A stretch of 64,000 nt of DNA from Oculatella sp. LEGE 06141 (GTDB lineage Bacteria; Cyanobacteriota; Cyanobacteriia; Elainellales; Elainellaceae), in contig NZ_JADEWO010000024.1 in assembly GCF_015207605.1 (NCBI RefSeq), forward strand, positions 28,336-92,335, read 5' to 3'. The notes beneath the pieces were generated by a model. The model ran no database searches and was not told the DNA's origin. It saw nothing but the letters and a program-made list of their open reading frames with translations. Shown here piece by piece: positions 34,083 through 42,041 of this stretch (within the stretch, counting starts at the first letter, position 1; each line of letters opens with the position of its first letter). Made by a program: the position numbers and the translations under genes.

Positions 34083-34388
34083 TTACCTGCCGAAAAGTTT
34101 ATCGGCAGTATCCTGGATGATCTCGTTTGTGATGCCTGCATTGGCATCAAAGTCTTCATTGATGAATGTCAGGAGAGCAAGTCCTTGATCTTCAGTAAGG
34201 CCAGGACAGTTGGACTGAACATCTTCCAATCCAAAGACGTATCCAACTTGATAGTCTGGATCATAGAAAGACTTAATAACGAGTTGAACAATAGCCGCAG
34301 GTAATTCATCATCAGGGGTTCCGTTACACAAAGCCCTGATTTTATTCTCTAGTTCTGCTTTTTTCGCTGTACGTGTAGACGTAGACAT
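34083..34388 (-). CDS. Small acidic hypothetical protein, 101 aa
   Basis: Unrecognised, mostly helical, acidic (ENKIRALCNGTPDDELPAAI, GLTEDQGLALLTFINED). GCAGGAG lies 7 bases before the ATG. Convergent with the alphaCTD-like gene. The gap to the giant gene upstream holds a leader with two hairpins (34402-34434) of the kind seen before several other genes in this cluster. Confidence 0.65.
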   Translation of the reverse strand: MSTSTRTAKKAELENKIRALCNGTPDDELPAAIVQLVIKSFYDPDYQVGYVFGLEDVQSNCPGLTEDQGLALLTFINEDFDANAGITNEIIQDTADKLFGR

Positions 34389-34401
34389 AGTTCTCCTGCA
34401 A

Positions 34402-34434
34402 GGATTGCTCTAAATGAGCAGGGCGAAAGCCCCT
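34402..34434 (-). promoter_or_regulatory. Two-hairpin leader (instance 1)
   Basis: Minus strand GGGCTTTCGCCC (34432-34421; plus GGGCGAAAGCCC) is followed by a second small hairpin TGCTC-ATTTA-GAGCA, then GCAGGAG and the ATG at 34388. Same layout as the leaders of 40774, 43662, 43877, 45198 and 46969. Confidence 0.55.
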
Positions 34435-34487
34435 TCCTTGACAGCAGGGATATGCTAACTATTAACTTCGAAACTTGATTCCTTGCG

Positions 34488-37400
34488 TCATCCCATGCCA
34501 ATTTGTTGCGGGATACGGCTTGCTCGTCCAGCAGCAACCTCCATTTCTTGTTGTCGTTGTTGGCGATCGCGTTCACTGACAACGACCAACGAATGTCGGT
34601 AATCCAAGGGTGGGGTTGCATCGCTTTCCCCGATTTGTTCGTTGTACAACGCTCGGAGGCGCTTTCCTAAGACAATAGCCTGCTTTCGTACAGCTTCATT
34701 TCCGGCTTCAGTTGCAGCCTTTAGCCAAGTGAGTAGTTCGTCTCTACTGGGTGAGTAGATGTCATTTGAGCGATCGGGGAATGGATGAATTTGCCCGTCA
34801 ATATAATCTCCTAGCGGCTCCATCTTCATGCCCCAAAGCGACTTAGCTTGAGATTGAGCATGATGCCAGAGCTGGTCTAATTCTTTAGCACTATGCTTCT
34901 CTGTTGCTGCCCATTGCCGCTTGTAGTCGGCAGACGTAATCATTTCTGGTGTAATGGGATATTGTTCTCCCACTCGAAAGGCGACTTGTTTGCTGCCAGC
35001 ATAGGCAACGGCAATATCGCCCTCTTTAAATTGATAGGCGGCATGAGGTGCAAATGTGCGGGTGGTGTGACAACGCCCGTAACCCCGCATTGCCTCGATA
35101 CACGAATCTATGGGTAAGGGATTATGCTCTCCGTGCATCCGCAATGGAAATACCATTTGGACAGGTTTACCAGCGATCGCAACAGAATGAGCGTCTACTA
35201 CCTCTACCCCTCCTTTCTTAGTTAGTCTGGGGTTCTGCCCTTTTGCGAATGCCGTCGCAATGGCATCAACCCGTTCATTGAGAGGATGTCCGTTATGTCC
35301 ACGTACCCATTCAAACTGAATGTTTGCCCCAGTTGCGGCCTGGTCGTACTCTGCCCATAAATCCTTGTTTGCTTTGCGCTTCCACTCGCCAGTCGCACCC
35401 TTGATAAAGATTTGACTATCAGAGAGAATTTTGACCGCTGTTGCACGATCTAGCAACCCGTTTGCTCTGGCATATTTCAACGCTTCAATGCCAGCCATCA
35501 TCTCCATGCGGTTGTTGGTTGTATCGGGGACGTGCCCCCCTATTTCCTGGTATATTTCGCCTTGGCTGAGGATCGCGCCCCACCCACCGGGGCCAGGGTT
35601 GCCACTACAGGCTCCATCAGTGGCGATCGTTAAGGACGAACGGGCATCAGGCGTATATTCTTCTGAAGTCTTAACCACTGATCCCTCCGATGGTAAATCG
35701 ATACGAGTTGAGACTTCTGCTGCCAAAGCAAGAACTTGCATTCGAGCCGTTTCACCTGACGCATCCATCGCAATTTGAGCTGTTACTAGAGTGCCCAACG
35801 GCAAATGAACCGAACGGGGAGATAAGGCACCAAACTGCTGTTCGCTGCCGTCTGCTTGAACAATGGCGATCGAGGGAACCGTTTTAGTTTCCCCTGCTTT
35901 GTTGGCATAGCTGTACTGGCTGAAGCGAGCTGTGTATTCGCCAGAAGGGAGTTGTCCAGCTTCATTGGTATCGCGCTGGATGCCTGTTAGCGTGATCTCT
36001 GGCACGGTCTGGAGCCGATCGCAAATCAGATCAGTGAAGTGTTTGAGAGCAAACCCCATGCCGTCGCTCTGTCGCCACAAGGCTGAAAGATAGGCAGAAC
36101 GTTCTGCTTCTGGGATTTGAGCCACTGAATCTTGCACATATGTCTTAGCCCCCAGGTCATCTGGATCGTTCTGCTGAGCAAAGGGTGGGCGAATCCGTAC
36201 CTTGGGGCTACGAATGGTGAGGGTGTTGTTTGGTAGCTGTTGGAGGCGTTGCTCTAAATGGTGCTCTGCAACAGATTCGGGCGATACGTAGCCTAATAGT
36301 TGGGTATGGCGATCGCCTGCCTCTGTTGTCAGGCTAAGGGTCGCTGGAAATTGAGTTTCCTCAGACTTGGCTTTGGCATCTCGTTCAACAACGACGTTCC
36401 AATTGGGTTGAATGCCCGATGCTCTCCAAATCGGTAGCGTTCCGTCTGGGTCTTGCAGGCGTTGAATGACCAGCTCTCGTCCATTAGATGATGTGATCTG
36501 TAAGGTTGGTTCCTGATCTTCCGGGCGATTCTCCCGGAGTCGGTCTCTAGCCGCTTCCCGCTCTGCAATGCTCTGGTTGTAAGTCCGGGCGATCGCCAAC
36601 ATCTGCCTCTCCTGGTCAGCAGAACAGGATTTGGGAAATAGATCGCGAAAAGCCTTGTTTTCGAGTTCTGGTAGTTGAGTTTCTTGATAGAAGCGATTAA
36701 CCGTCTCCACTCCCCAGCCAATCGGTTCTTGAGTATTCGTCGGCAGGGGGTTGCCATTTACATAGTTGGTGGGGGCTTTGTAGTGTTGCCGCATCAGATG
36801 CTGCTTATGACTCATGCTCATCGCAAACGCATGAATGGATTCATCAATTCCTCTAGAGCTTTTAGCTGTATCGACTGCCGTTTGCAGGTTCTCAGCGTTT
36901 GGCCCGTTCACGACATCTAGCAACATCCGAGAGGCCAGTTGCAGTTTCTTTTCAATGAACTGTTGTCGCGATTGAGGATCTTGAATTCTGGCTAGTTGAG
37001 AACCAGCCTGAGCAATTTCCTCAATTCGTTCTCCAAAGCGATAAGCCGGAAACCCTCGTTCTTGCAACCAGGCATTATCAGGAATAAACAGGTTGCCCTC
37101 GTCTGCTCGTTGTAACTGCTTAGCATAGTGGGCTGACACTTGGCGCAGTAAGTCCTCTTGTTGCGAGGCTGGGGCATACGTCATTTCTAGCGCCAGGGAT
37201 TGCAACGTCATCCCGACATTAGCCACCTTACCTGTGGGGTTATCGGCTGTAATTTCCCAGGCTCTCCATGTTGCTGCTGCATGGGGTTCTTCTTCATGCC
37301 ACGGATGCTTAATCTTCTTCTGTTTAATGATTTCTGGCGGTTTGCAATCTGGGGCATTAGACTCAATAAACTCTTTGACAGCTAATGGATACTCACCTGG

Positions 37401-39068
37401 AGTAATGCGGCTCTCAGTCCCCTGCTCCATTTTCTGGATCATCTGGTGAAACAGTGAGCGTCCTGCTTCGTATTGTTCCGCAGGGGGTAAATCTTGAACT
37501 GCCTCCATCTGTTGCCGGATCTGTTGAGGAAGGTCGGAGACGGTAGATCGATATCCAACAAAGTAGCCATTGGCATCGCGATCGAAATCAGTAATGGCAA
37601 TCGCCTTGGCTGTCCAGGGAGGCAAGTAGGCCACCCCATGCTTGGAGAAGGCTTCTTGATCCTGCTCCTTGATAATTGCTGTGTTGTTGATAGCGATCGC
37701 GGCTGCTCCCACATTGGGAAATGGCGATCGATAGTAGGCCACAATTGCCCCATGTGGCAGGTCTTTGTTGCACACTTCCCACGGCTTGAGTTGAGCATGA
37801 TGCTGTGCCATTGCCGAGGGCACATAAATACCTCGTAGGGCATTGTCGAGCCATGCACCCTTCAAATAGCGACTTAGTTCTTTATTGGTCTTGCTGAATG
37901 AAGCCAGTTGTCCATAGCGATCGGCGTTAAGAACCTCATATAGCCAATCTGGGCGTTGCTCCTGTGTCTCTCCTTCCTCCAACTCGCCCCGTTCTAGCTG
38001 CCTCTCCTTCTGCTGCACATAGTATTGGCTTAGTTGAATGGGATCAGAAGCAACGTCTGCTAACTCTTGTGCTTGTGCCTCTATACGAGGATTGAATTCG
38101 TGAAGGGTTGCTTGGGGGATGCAGCCCTTCACTTGTGGCCCAACCGCTTGCTTCCCGTATTGCCCATCCGATTTACGGTTGATCCAGAAGTTCGATACGC
38201 CTTTGATCCCCGGTGCCGATAACCTACCGTCATCACCTTTGATGTCGTTGCTGGAGATAATTGCATCGACTCCCAATCGGTCACACCATCGACTGCTTGC
38301 CATTGTGCCTTTGATCAGTCCCGGCAAGTCTGGAGTAGCGGCACGAAATTGCGTGACAGTTCGAGCAGCAACGGCGTATGCCTGGGTCTCTGTTTCCTGG
38401 AGTGCCGAGTCAAGTTGAGACGCATCTTGGGCGATCGTTGTCAGATCACGGCTAATGCCTGCATTCGCAAAGGCCGCTTTGCTGATAGTTTCGTGTTCCT
38501 TGAGTGTGATGAGACCCCTCATCACCCATTGGCGCACAAGCATCGTGCCATCCCCCATCTTGTCGTAGAGCTTTTCCAGTTGCTCTGGAGGAATGGGTTT
38601 GCCGTTTCTATCTAAAAGACGAGCTTCGCCATGCGATCGCCGTTCATCGTCGATCACAAGAATTCGGGCTTGCTGCACGGAGGTTGAGGCTATTCCGTCT
38701 GAGGCAACTAAGCTCCCATAGGCCACGAAGTTATGGGGCGAGTTGCGATCGCCTGCATAGATCGGTGAGATATTCCGTTCTGGATCACCGAATGTCATGA
38801 GTCGGGCTGTGTCGGGGTCAGTGAAGTAACCGTCTTTGCCATTGGTAAAGACTAGGGCTTTCCCCTCCGACTCTAAACGCAGGCGATCGGCTTCATTGAC
38901 CCCTCGATAAAACTTGCCTGTACTGAATTGGGCATTCAGTCCATGCGTGTTGAGCCAATGCTCCAGATAACTGTGCTCTACTCGCTTTTCTCTAGTCTGG
39001 TTTACTGCCTCAATCGTTTCGTAAAGCGTCAGCCCCGTTTTGACATCAATGCGGCGGATTTGGAGCAT
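34488..39068 (-). CDS. Giant protein: two-barrel RNA-polymerase-like core fused to RNase HI
   Basis: 1526 residues. Residues about 440-510 resemble the catalytic double-psi beta-barrel of RNA polymerases: IVAYYRSPFPNVGAAAI, like the R-x-P-x-x-x-x-G segment, followed by YLPPWTAKAIAITDFDRD. The triple aspartate D494-F-D496-R-D498 corresponds to DFDGD, with R in place of G. A lysine-bearing LIKGT near 250 may belong to the other barrel. Residues about 1145-1275 are RNase HI with all four acidic residues: TDGACSGNPGPGGW (D1151), NNRMEMMAG, LSDSQIF and ERVDAIA. A C-terminal part (~1300-1420) resembles an ASCH-type beta domain. Cellular RdRP and YonO-like enzymes are the nearest concept; function could be primer synthesis or transcription. 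Weak homology, so the polymerase call is tentative; RNase HI is firm. Confidence 0.75.
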   Translation of the reverse strand: MLQIRRIDVKTGLTLYETIEAVNQTREKRVEHSYLEHWLNTHGLNAQFSTGKFYRGVNEADRLRLESEGKALVFTNGKDGYFTDPDTARLMTFGDPERNISPIYAGDRNSPHNFVAYGSLVASDGIASTSVQQARILVIDDERRSHGEARLLDRNGKPIPPEQLEKLYDKMGDGTMLVRQWVMRGLITLKEHETISKAAFANAGISRDLTTIAQDASQLDSALQETETQAYAVAARTVTQFRAATPDLPGLIKGTMASSRWCDRLGVDAIISSNDIKGDDGRLSAPGIKGVSNFWINRKSDGQYGKQAVGPQVKGCIPQATLHEFNPRIEAQAQELADVASDPIQLSQYYVQQKERQLERGELEEGETQEQRPDWLYEVLNADRYGQLASFSKTNKELSRYLKGAWLDNALRGIYVPSAMAQHHAQLKPWEVCNKDLPHGAIVAYYRSPFPNVGAAAIAINNTAIIKEQDQEAFSKHGVAYLPPWTAKAIAITDFDRDANGYFVGYRSTVSDLPQQIRQQMEAVQDLPPAEQYEAGRSLFHQMIQKMEQGTESRITPGEYPLAVKEFIESNAPDCKPPEIIKQKKIKHPWHEEEPHAAATWRAWEITADNPTGKVANVGMTLQSLALEMTYAPASQQEDLLRQVSAHYAKQLQRADEGNLFIPDNAWLQERGFPAYRFGERIEEIAQAGSQLARIQDPQSRQQFIEKKLQLASRMLLDVVNGPNAENLQTAVDTAKSSRGIDESIHAFAMSMSHKQHLMRQHYKAPTNYVNGNPLPTNTQEPIGWGVETVNRFYQETQLPELENKAFRDLFPKSCSADQERQMLAIARTYNQSIAEREAARDRLRENRPEDQEPTLQITSSNGRELVIQRLQDPDGTLPIWRASGIQPNWNVVVERDAKAKSEETQFPATLSLTTEAGDRHTQLLGYVSPESVAEHHLEQRLQQLPNNTLTIRSPKVRIRPPFAQQNDPDDLGAKTYVQDSVAQIPEAERSAYLSALWRQSDGMGFALKHFTDLICDRLQTVPEITLTGIQRDTNEAGQLPSGEYTARFSQYSYANKAGETKTVPSIAIVQADGSEQQFGALSPRSVHLPLGTLVTAQIAMDASGETARMQVLALAAEVSTRIDLPSEGSVVKTSEEYTPDARSSLTIATDGACSGNPGPGGWGAILSQGEIYQEIGGHVPDTTNNRMEMMAGIEALKYARANGLLDRATAVKILSDSQIFIKGATGEWKRKANKDLWAEYDQAATGANIQFEWVRGHNGHPLNERVDAIATAFAKGQNPRLTKKGGVEVVDAHSVAIAGKPVQMVFPLRMHGEHNPLPIDSCIEAMRGYGRCHTTRTFAPHAAYQFKEGDIAVAYAGSKQVAFRVGEQYPITPEMITSADYKRQWAATEKHSAKELDQLWHHAQSQAKSLWGMKMEPLGDYIDGQIHPFPDRSNDIYSPSRDELLTWLKAATEAGNEAVRKQAIVLGKRLRALYNEQIGESDATPPLDYRHSLVVVSERDRQQRQQEMEVAAGRASRIPQQIGMG

Positions 39069-39345
39069 CTAAATATCTTTCATTAATGAACCAATCGCAT
39101 CTATCCAATAAGGCTTGTACTTCTTCGGGTGACAGGGGAGGTTGATCTAATGCCTCCTCTTGAGGAGGTACGTCTTCTTCTGTGTCTTGCCATTCTTGAC
39201 CGTCGTCAAGAATTCCTGCTTCACACAGGTCGTCAACGCTAGCTCCTCCAGAAAGGAGCGATTCAACATCCTCGTCGCTAGTGGCGAGTTGAGAAAGGTA
39301 GTGGTCTCGGTCGGTTGGTTGGTTGGGTTGGTTTAGGTACGTCAT
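39046..39345 (-). CDS. Small acidic protein preceding the polymerase-like gene
   Basis: 99 residues from ATG 39345 (an earlier in-frame start would begin inside the upstream promoter). Very acidic and Gln/Pro-rich (QPNQPTDRDHYLSQLATS, DDGQEWQDTEEDVPP), with a C-terminal helix SPEEVQALLDRCDWFI. It overlaps the start of the giant gene by 23 bases, so the two are translationally coupled. It could be an accessory subunit or regulator of that protein. Promoter TTGCATAATTTTC lies 75-85 bases upstream, just past a terminator. Confidence 0.65.
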   Translation of the reverse strand: MTYLNQPNQPTDRDHYLSQLATSDEDVESLLSGGASVDDLCEAGILDDGQEWQDTEEDVPPQEEALDQPPLSPEEVQALLDRCDWFINERYLDAPNPPH

Positions 39346-39418
39346 ATTCAGAACTAAATTTTGTTCGGATCTTAACCTCATAATCTTGGCCCTTAGTAAT
39401 TTATCGTTTGAAATCAAG

Positions 39419-39431
39419 AAAATTATGCAAC
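39419..39431 (-). promoter_or_regulatory. Promoter-like motif before the polymerase-like operon
   Basis: TTGCATAATTTTC on the minus strand, the same core as before the Stb-like, SSB and helicase units. It begins directly after the terminator at 39434-39464, so it would start a new transcript. Confidence 0.45.
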
Positions 39432-39433
39432 GC

Positions 39434-39464
39434 AAAAAAACAAGGCTCCCAAAGAGGAGCCTTG
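39434..39464 (-). terminator. Rho-independent terminator after the DNA-modification-like cluster
   Basis: CAAGGCTCC and GGAGCCTTG (39441-39464) form a perfect 9-bp stem with a 6-base loop; on the minus strand it is followed by TTTTTTT (39440-39434). It ends the leftward transcript from the split methyltransferase genes. Confidence 0.9.
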
Positions 39465-39551
39465 TACTTCAAGTTCACGCAACGTCAAATCTCAATTGCA
39501 TCATGACAATCTGGTAAATGGCATGAATCGTTCGTCTTGGATTTCCTGGTT

Positions 39552-40127
39552 TTATAGGTAGAGATCGAGAATTGGCATCACTTCAGACTGCCAAACATCC
39601 AGATATCCAATCCGACTGGAATTGACCACAAGAATCCCCTGCTTCCGTAACTGCAAAAATATCAGCGATCGCTGTTTTGCCGCCAACACATCAAACCCCT
39701 GATAGCCATGTCGCACAAACAGCCATCGGTGATGGTAGATCTGTGGACGCTTTGGGAGAGGTCGATACTTGACCGTGCCATCGGAATAGATGCAGTAGCT
39801 CTCCCCGACGCTCGGTTCTGGCAATTCATCCCAATCTGATGAAGCTGTGAAGCTCAACGAGTTTCGCTGTTCGTGATGCTTAACCACTACATATTGGAAA
39901 TCTATAGGCAGGTGTTTCCGGGCAGCCGCAAGTAAGTCCTGAGGCAACGAATCCTCAGCCGAACGATGAACGTATCGCTCCAGTGGCATCCGTTTTCCCA
40001 CTCCGCAAGGATGGGAAGCCAGTCCCAAGCGTTTCAGTTTCCGATCCAAATCAGAAGTGGAAAGCGATGCAACGGACTGAACAAAACAAGTTGATAACAT
40101 TCCATCGGTTGGCTTCCGCTCCTTCAT
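39552..40127 (-). CDS. C-terminal half of a phosphorothioation-associated methyltransferase (split gene)
   Basis: 191 residues matching the C-terminal region of the DNA phosphorothioation-associated putative methyltransferases: RMPLERYVHRSAEDSLPQDL, then KYRPLPKRPQIYHHRWLFV and a final IGYLDVWQ. In the usual proteins this follows the SAM-binding domain in one chain; here the N-terminal domain is a separate gene whose stop overlaps this start (ATGA, 4 bases). The split could be a stable two-gene form, since both halves have clean ends, or a frameshifted single gene. Confidence 0.65.
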   Translation of the reverse strand: MKERKPTDGMLSTCFVQSVASLSTSDLDRKLKRLGLASHPCGVGKRMPLERYVHRSAEDSLPQDLLAAARKHLPIDFQYVVVKHHEQRNSLSFTASSDWDELPEPSVGESYCIYSDGTVKYRPLPKRPQIYHHRWLFVRHGYQGFDVLAAKQRSLIFLQLRKQGILVVNSSRIGYLDVWQSEVMPILDLYL

Positions 40128-40774
40128 GCGACCAATCGCAGATTGAGATCGTGCTGCTGAGACCGCTCTGCTTTCGCCGTTGCGGGCTTCGACTTTGCAC
40201 CAGCAACACTGCCAGGAATAACTGTCAGGCGATGACGGTGGGAGGCGACGAAGATCCCAGTCTTTAGCTTACGGACAATCGCCTCACGTCCCAGAACATC
40301 TTCCAGAATTGTTGCCAATTCATCATCGGCATAGTATTTCTGAAACGTCTGCTTGCTGGTGACCTCCTCATGTGGATTGCTATTATCAATCCGCACCGCT
40401 ACCAGCAGGTTGCGATCGCACAGGCCAAAGACAGACCTCAACAACTCATCCCGCTCCTGAGCGTCTTCAATAACATTCAGGACATAAATCAAGCTAAGGT
40501 CTTCAGCTCCAGCCACGGAGCCACGAGGACTCCAGTAGGGATCAAACCCATCAACTTGATATCCATTAAGCTGCAACCGACGCAAATCTCCACCCCGACC
40601 ACAACCGTAATCAAACAGGGTGTGGTTACGATCAATCACTCCTTTCGCAATGGCAACTGCCATTGGAGAAGAATATTGTTCTTGATCGCCGTCCTTGCGA
40701 CGAGCGATCGCGGTTTTCCATCGTGGCGTTTTCCAGTTACGCCACGACTCGTCCTCGATTTGTATTGTTTTCAT
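40124..40774 (-). CDS. SAM-binding half of a DNA phosphorothioation-associated methyltransferase
   Basis: 216 residues. It begins with WKTAIARRKDGDQEQYSSPM, then the SAM motif LFDYGCGRGGDLRRL, GFDPYWSPRG and YVLNVIEDAQERDELL. This succession (GCGRG-x-D, DPY, N-V-I-E-D-x-x-E-R) is the hallmark of the methyltransferase family that accompanies dnd phosphorothioation genes. It is followed by a Pro/Ala-rich tail and then the C-terminal domain as a separate gene. The leader carries the GGCTTTCGCC hairpin. With the DndB-like gene just upstream, a DNA-modification role is plausible, although dndD and dndE are not in the window. Confidence 0.75.
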   Translation of the reverse strand: MKTIQIEDESWRNWKTPRWKTAIARRKDGDQEQYSSPMAVAIAKGVIDRNHTLFDYGCGRGGDLRRLQLNGYQVDGFDPYWSPRGSVAGAEDLSLIYVLNVIEDAQERDELLRSVFGLCDRNLLVAVRIDNSNPHEEVTSKQTFQKYYADDELATILEDVLGREAIVRKLKTGIFVASHRHRLTVIPGSVAGAKSKPATAKAERSQQHDLNLRLVA

Positions 40775-40791
40775 AGCTTAGTGGCACTGTA

Positions 40792-40829
40792 AAACTGTAA
40801 AAACTTTCAGTGTCGCAAGGCGAAAGCCT
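40792..40829 (-). promoter_or_regulatory. Two-hairpin leader (instance 2)
   Basis: Minus strand AGGCTTTCGCCT (40829-40818), then a second stem CACTG...CAGTG over an A/T-rich loop, before the ATG at 40774. Distance from hairpin 1 to the start is 44 bases. Confidence 0.55.
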
Positions 40830-40913
40830 GGAAAAAGCAAGCCACCTCAGTCAGTCGAAGGCGACTAACCAAGGTGGTAAGTATTCCAAGTCCGGAAACT
40901 TGAATCAGCCCTA

Positions 40914-42041
40914 TCAGGAGGTCTGATTTCTGATGTACTCTGCCAGTCCTCTAATCGTCTGATTGTTCTTTACGATCCGACCGCCAAACTGGATCAGTCC
41001 TTCCCACTCAGGATTATCAACACTCCAATTGATCTGATTGAGGTATTCAACCCACTCAAGGCTAGGACGTTGGTTTCCAGCGATCGCCAGAGCATTCAAC
41101 GTGAGGGCATTGAAACTAACTGTAGACAGCCGTAATTCTGATAGCGAATCACAACTATCGACCATCTTCCAAACAGGGTGATATTGTGCAACCTTTTCCC
41201 AGAAATTCACTGCAAATTGAGTGCCATCTTCTTCAATTCCTGTAAGTAGGAATTTACAAGACTCTCTGAGGGCATTCATTGTGAATAGCTCTATGCCATT
41301 TTTCGGTACGTTTGTTGCTTCTAAATGGGTATGTCCATCAAAGACAGAAACTTTGGCAAGCACTGTCCGAGCAATTTCACTATACTCGTCCCGATTGTCA
41401 AATAGAGAAACGATCGACTTCGATGGCTTAACTGCATATTGGTTAATGTCAAGGAAAGTCTGCCGTTTCCGTGTTCCACCAGGATCAGGAATGAGCATCA
41501 CCCCGATTGTTTCCCGCTGTACTAACTTCGGAGCTTCCAGGCAACTCAGGATTGCTCCCAATGCCCTATGTTGCCCGTCAGGAATGGAGAAGACTGTTCC
41601 AGACGGGGCAATCAGAAAACCCGACTCAGCAATCTGGTTAGACCCAAACCCAGGAATATCTGGTTCAGGCTCCACCCCACAAAACTCAAAGTATGAGTCC
41701 GCAGGGATCTCCATCGTCACAGTAATCGTCGGGAGAATGTAGAACTCCTTTGGGGCAGACAGTCCCTTGATGACATATCGTCTGATTTTCTTGCCACGCT
41801 TTGGGTCGAGTGTTCTCTGACTTAAAGTTAGCGGTTTGTTGATGCCAGGATCAGTCGCCTGATCCAAGAATGGCTGAAACGCCGCTTTAGCCTGCTCAAA
41901 GCTGAGTGCAGTCAGCCAAAAAAACTCACGACATTGAAATCCCTGGGTTGCTGGAAACTGATATGCGACGGCGGTTCGTTGCGGCACTGCTTCGGGACTT
42001 GACTCGATTACTGCTAGTTGTGATAGTGGCTTCTTCATCAT
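40914..42041 (-). CDS. DndB-like DGQHR-domain protein
   Basis: 375 residues from ATG 42041, with AGGAA upstream. The signature IPDGQHR is near residue 154, followed by TRKRQTFLDINQYAVKPSKS, the DndB family pattern. DndB regulates or binds DNA in phosphorothioation systems; recent work on DGQHR proteins attributes an ATP-dependent DNA-binding or regulatory role. The sequence starts within the 3' end of the upstream PP-loop gene (116-base overlap), and the upstream gene's last ~38 residues are low-quality there. The complete dnd set (dndA, C, D, E) is not present, so this is an orphan or variant DndB. Confidence 0.82.
   Translation of the reverse strand: MMKKPLSQLAVIESSPEAVPQRTAVAYQFPATQGFQCREFFWLTALSFEQAKAAFQPFLDQATDPGINKPLTLSQRTLDPKRGKKIRRYVIKGLSAPKEFYILPTITVTMEIPADSYFEFCGVEPEPDIPGFGSNQIAESGFLIAPSGTVFSIPDGQHRALGAILSCLEAPKLVQRETIGVMLIPDPGGTRKRQTFLDINQYAVKPSKSIVSLFDNRDEYSEIARTVLAKVSVFDGHTHLEATNVPKNGIELFTMNALRESCKFLLTGIEEDGTQFAVNFWEKVAQYHPVWKMVDSCDSLSELRLSTVSFNALTLNALAIAGNQRPSLEWVEYLNQINWSVDNPEWEGLIQFGGRIVKNNQTIRGLAEYIRNQTS

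Noticed and set aside
41221..41742. 173-codon open frame antisense to the DndB-like gene
   Set aside because: Opposite strand to a clear DGQHR protein; composition is serine/arginine-rich as expected of an antisense shadow and no ribosome-binding site is evident.
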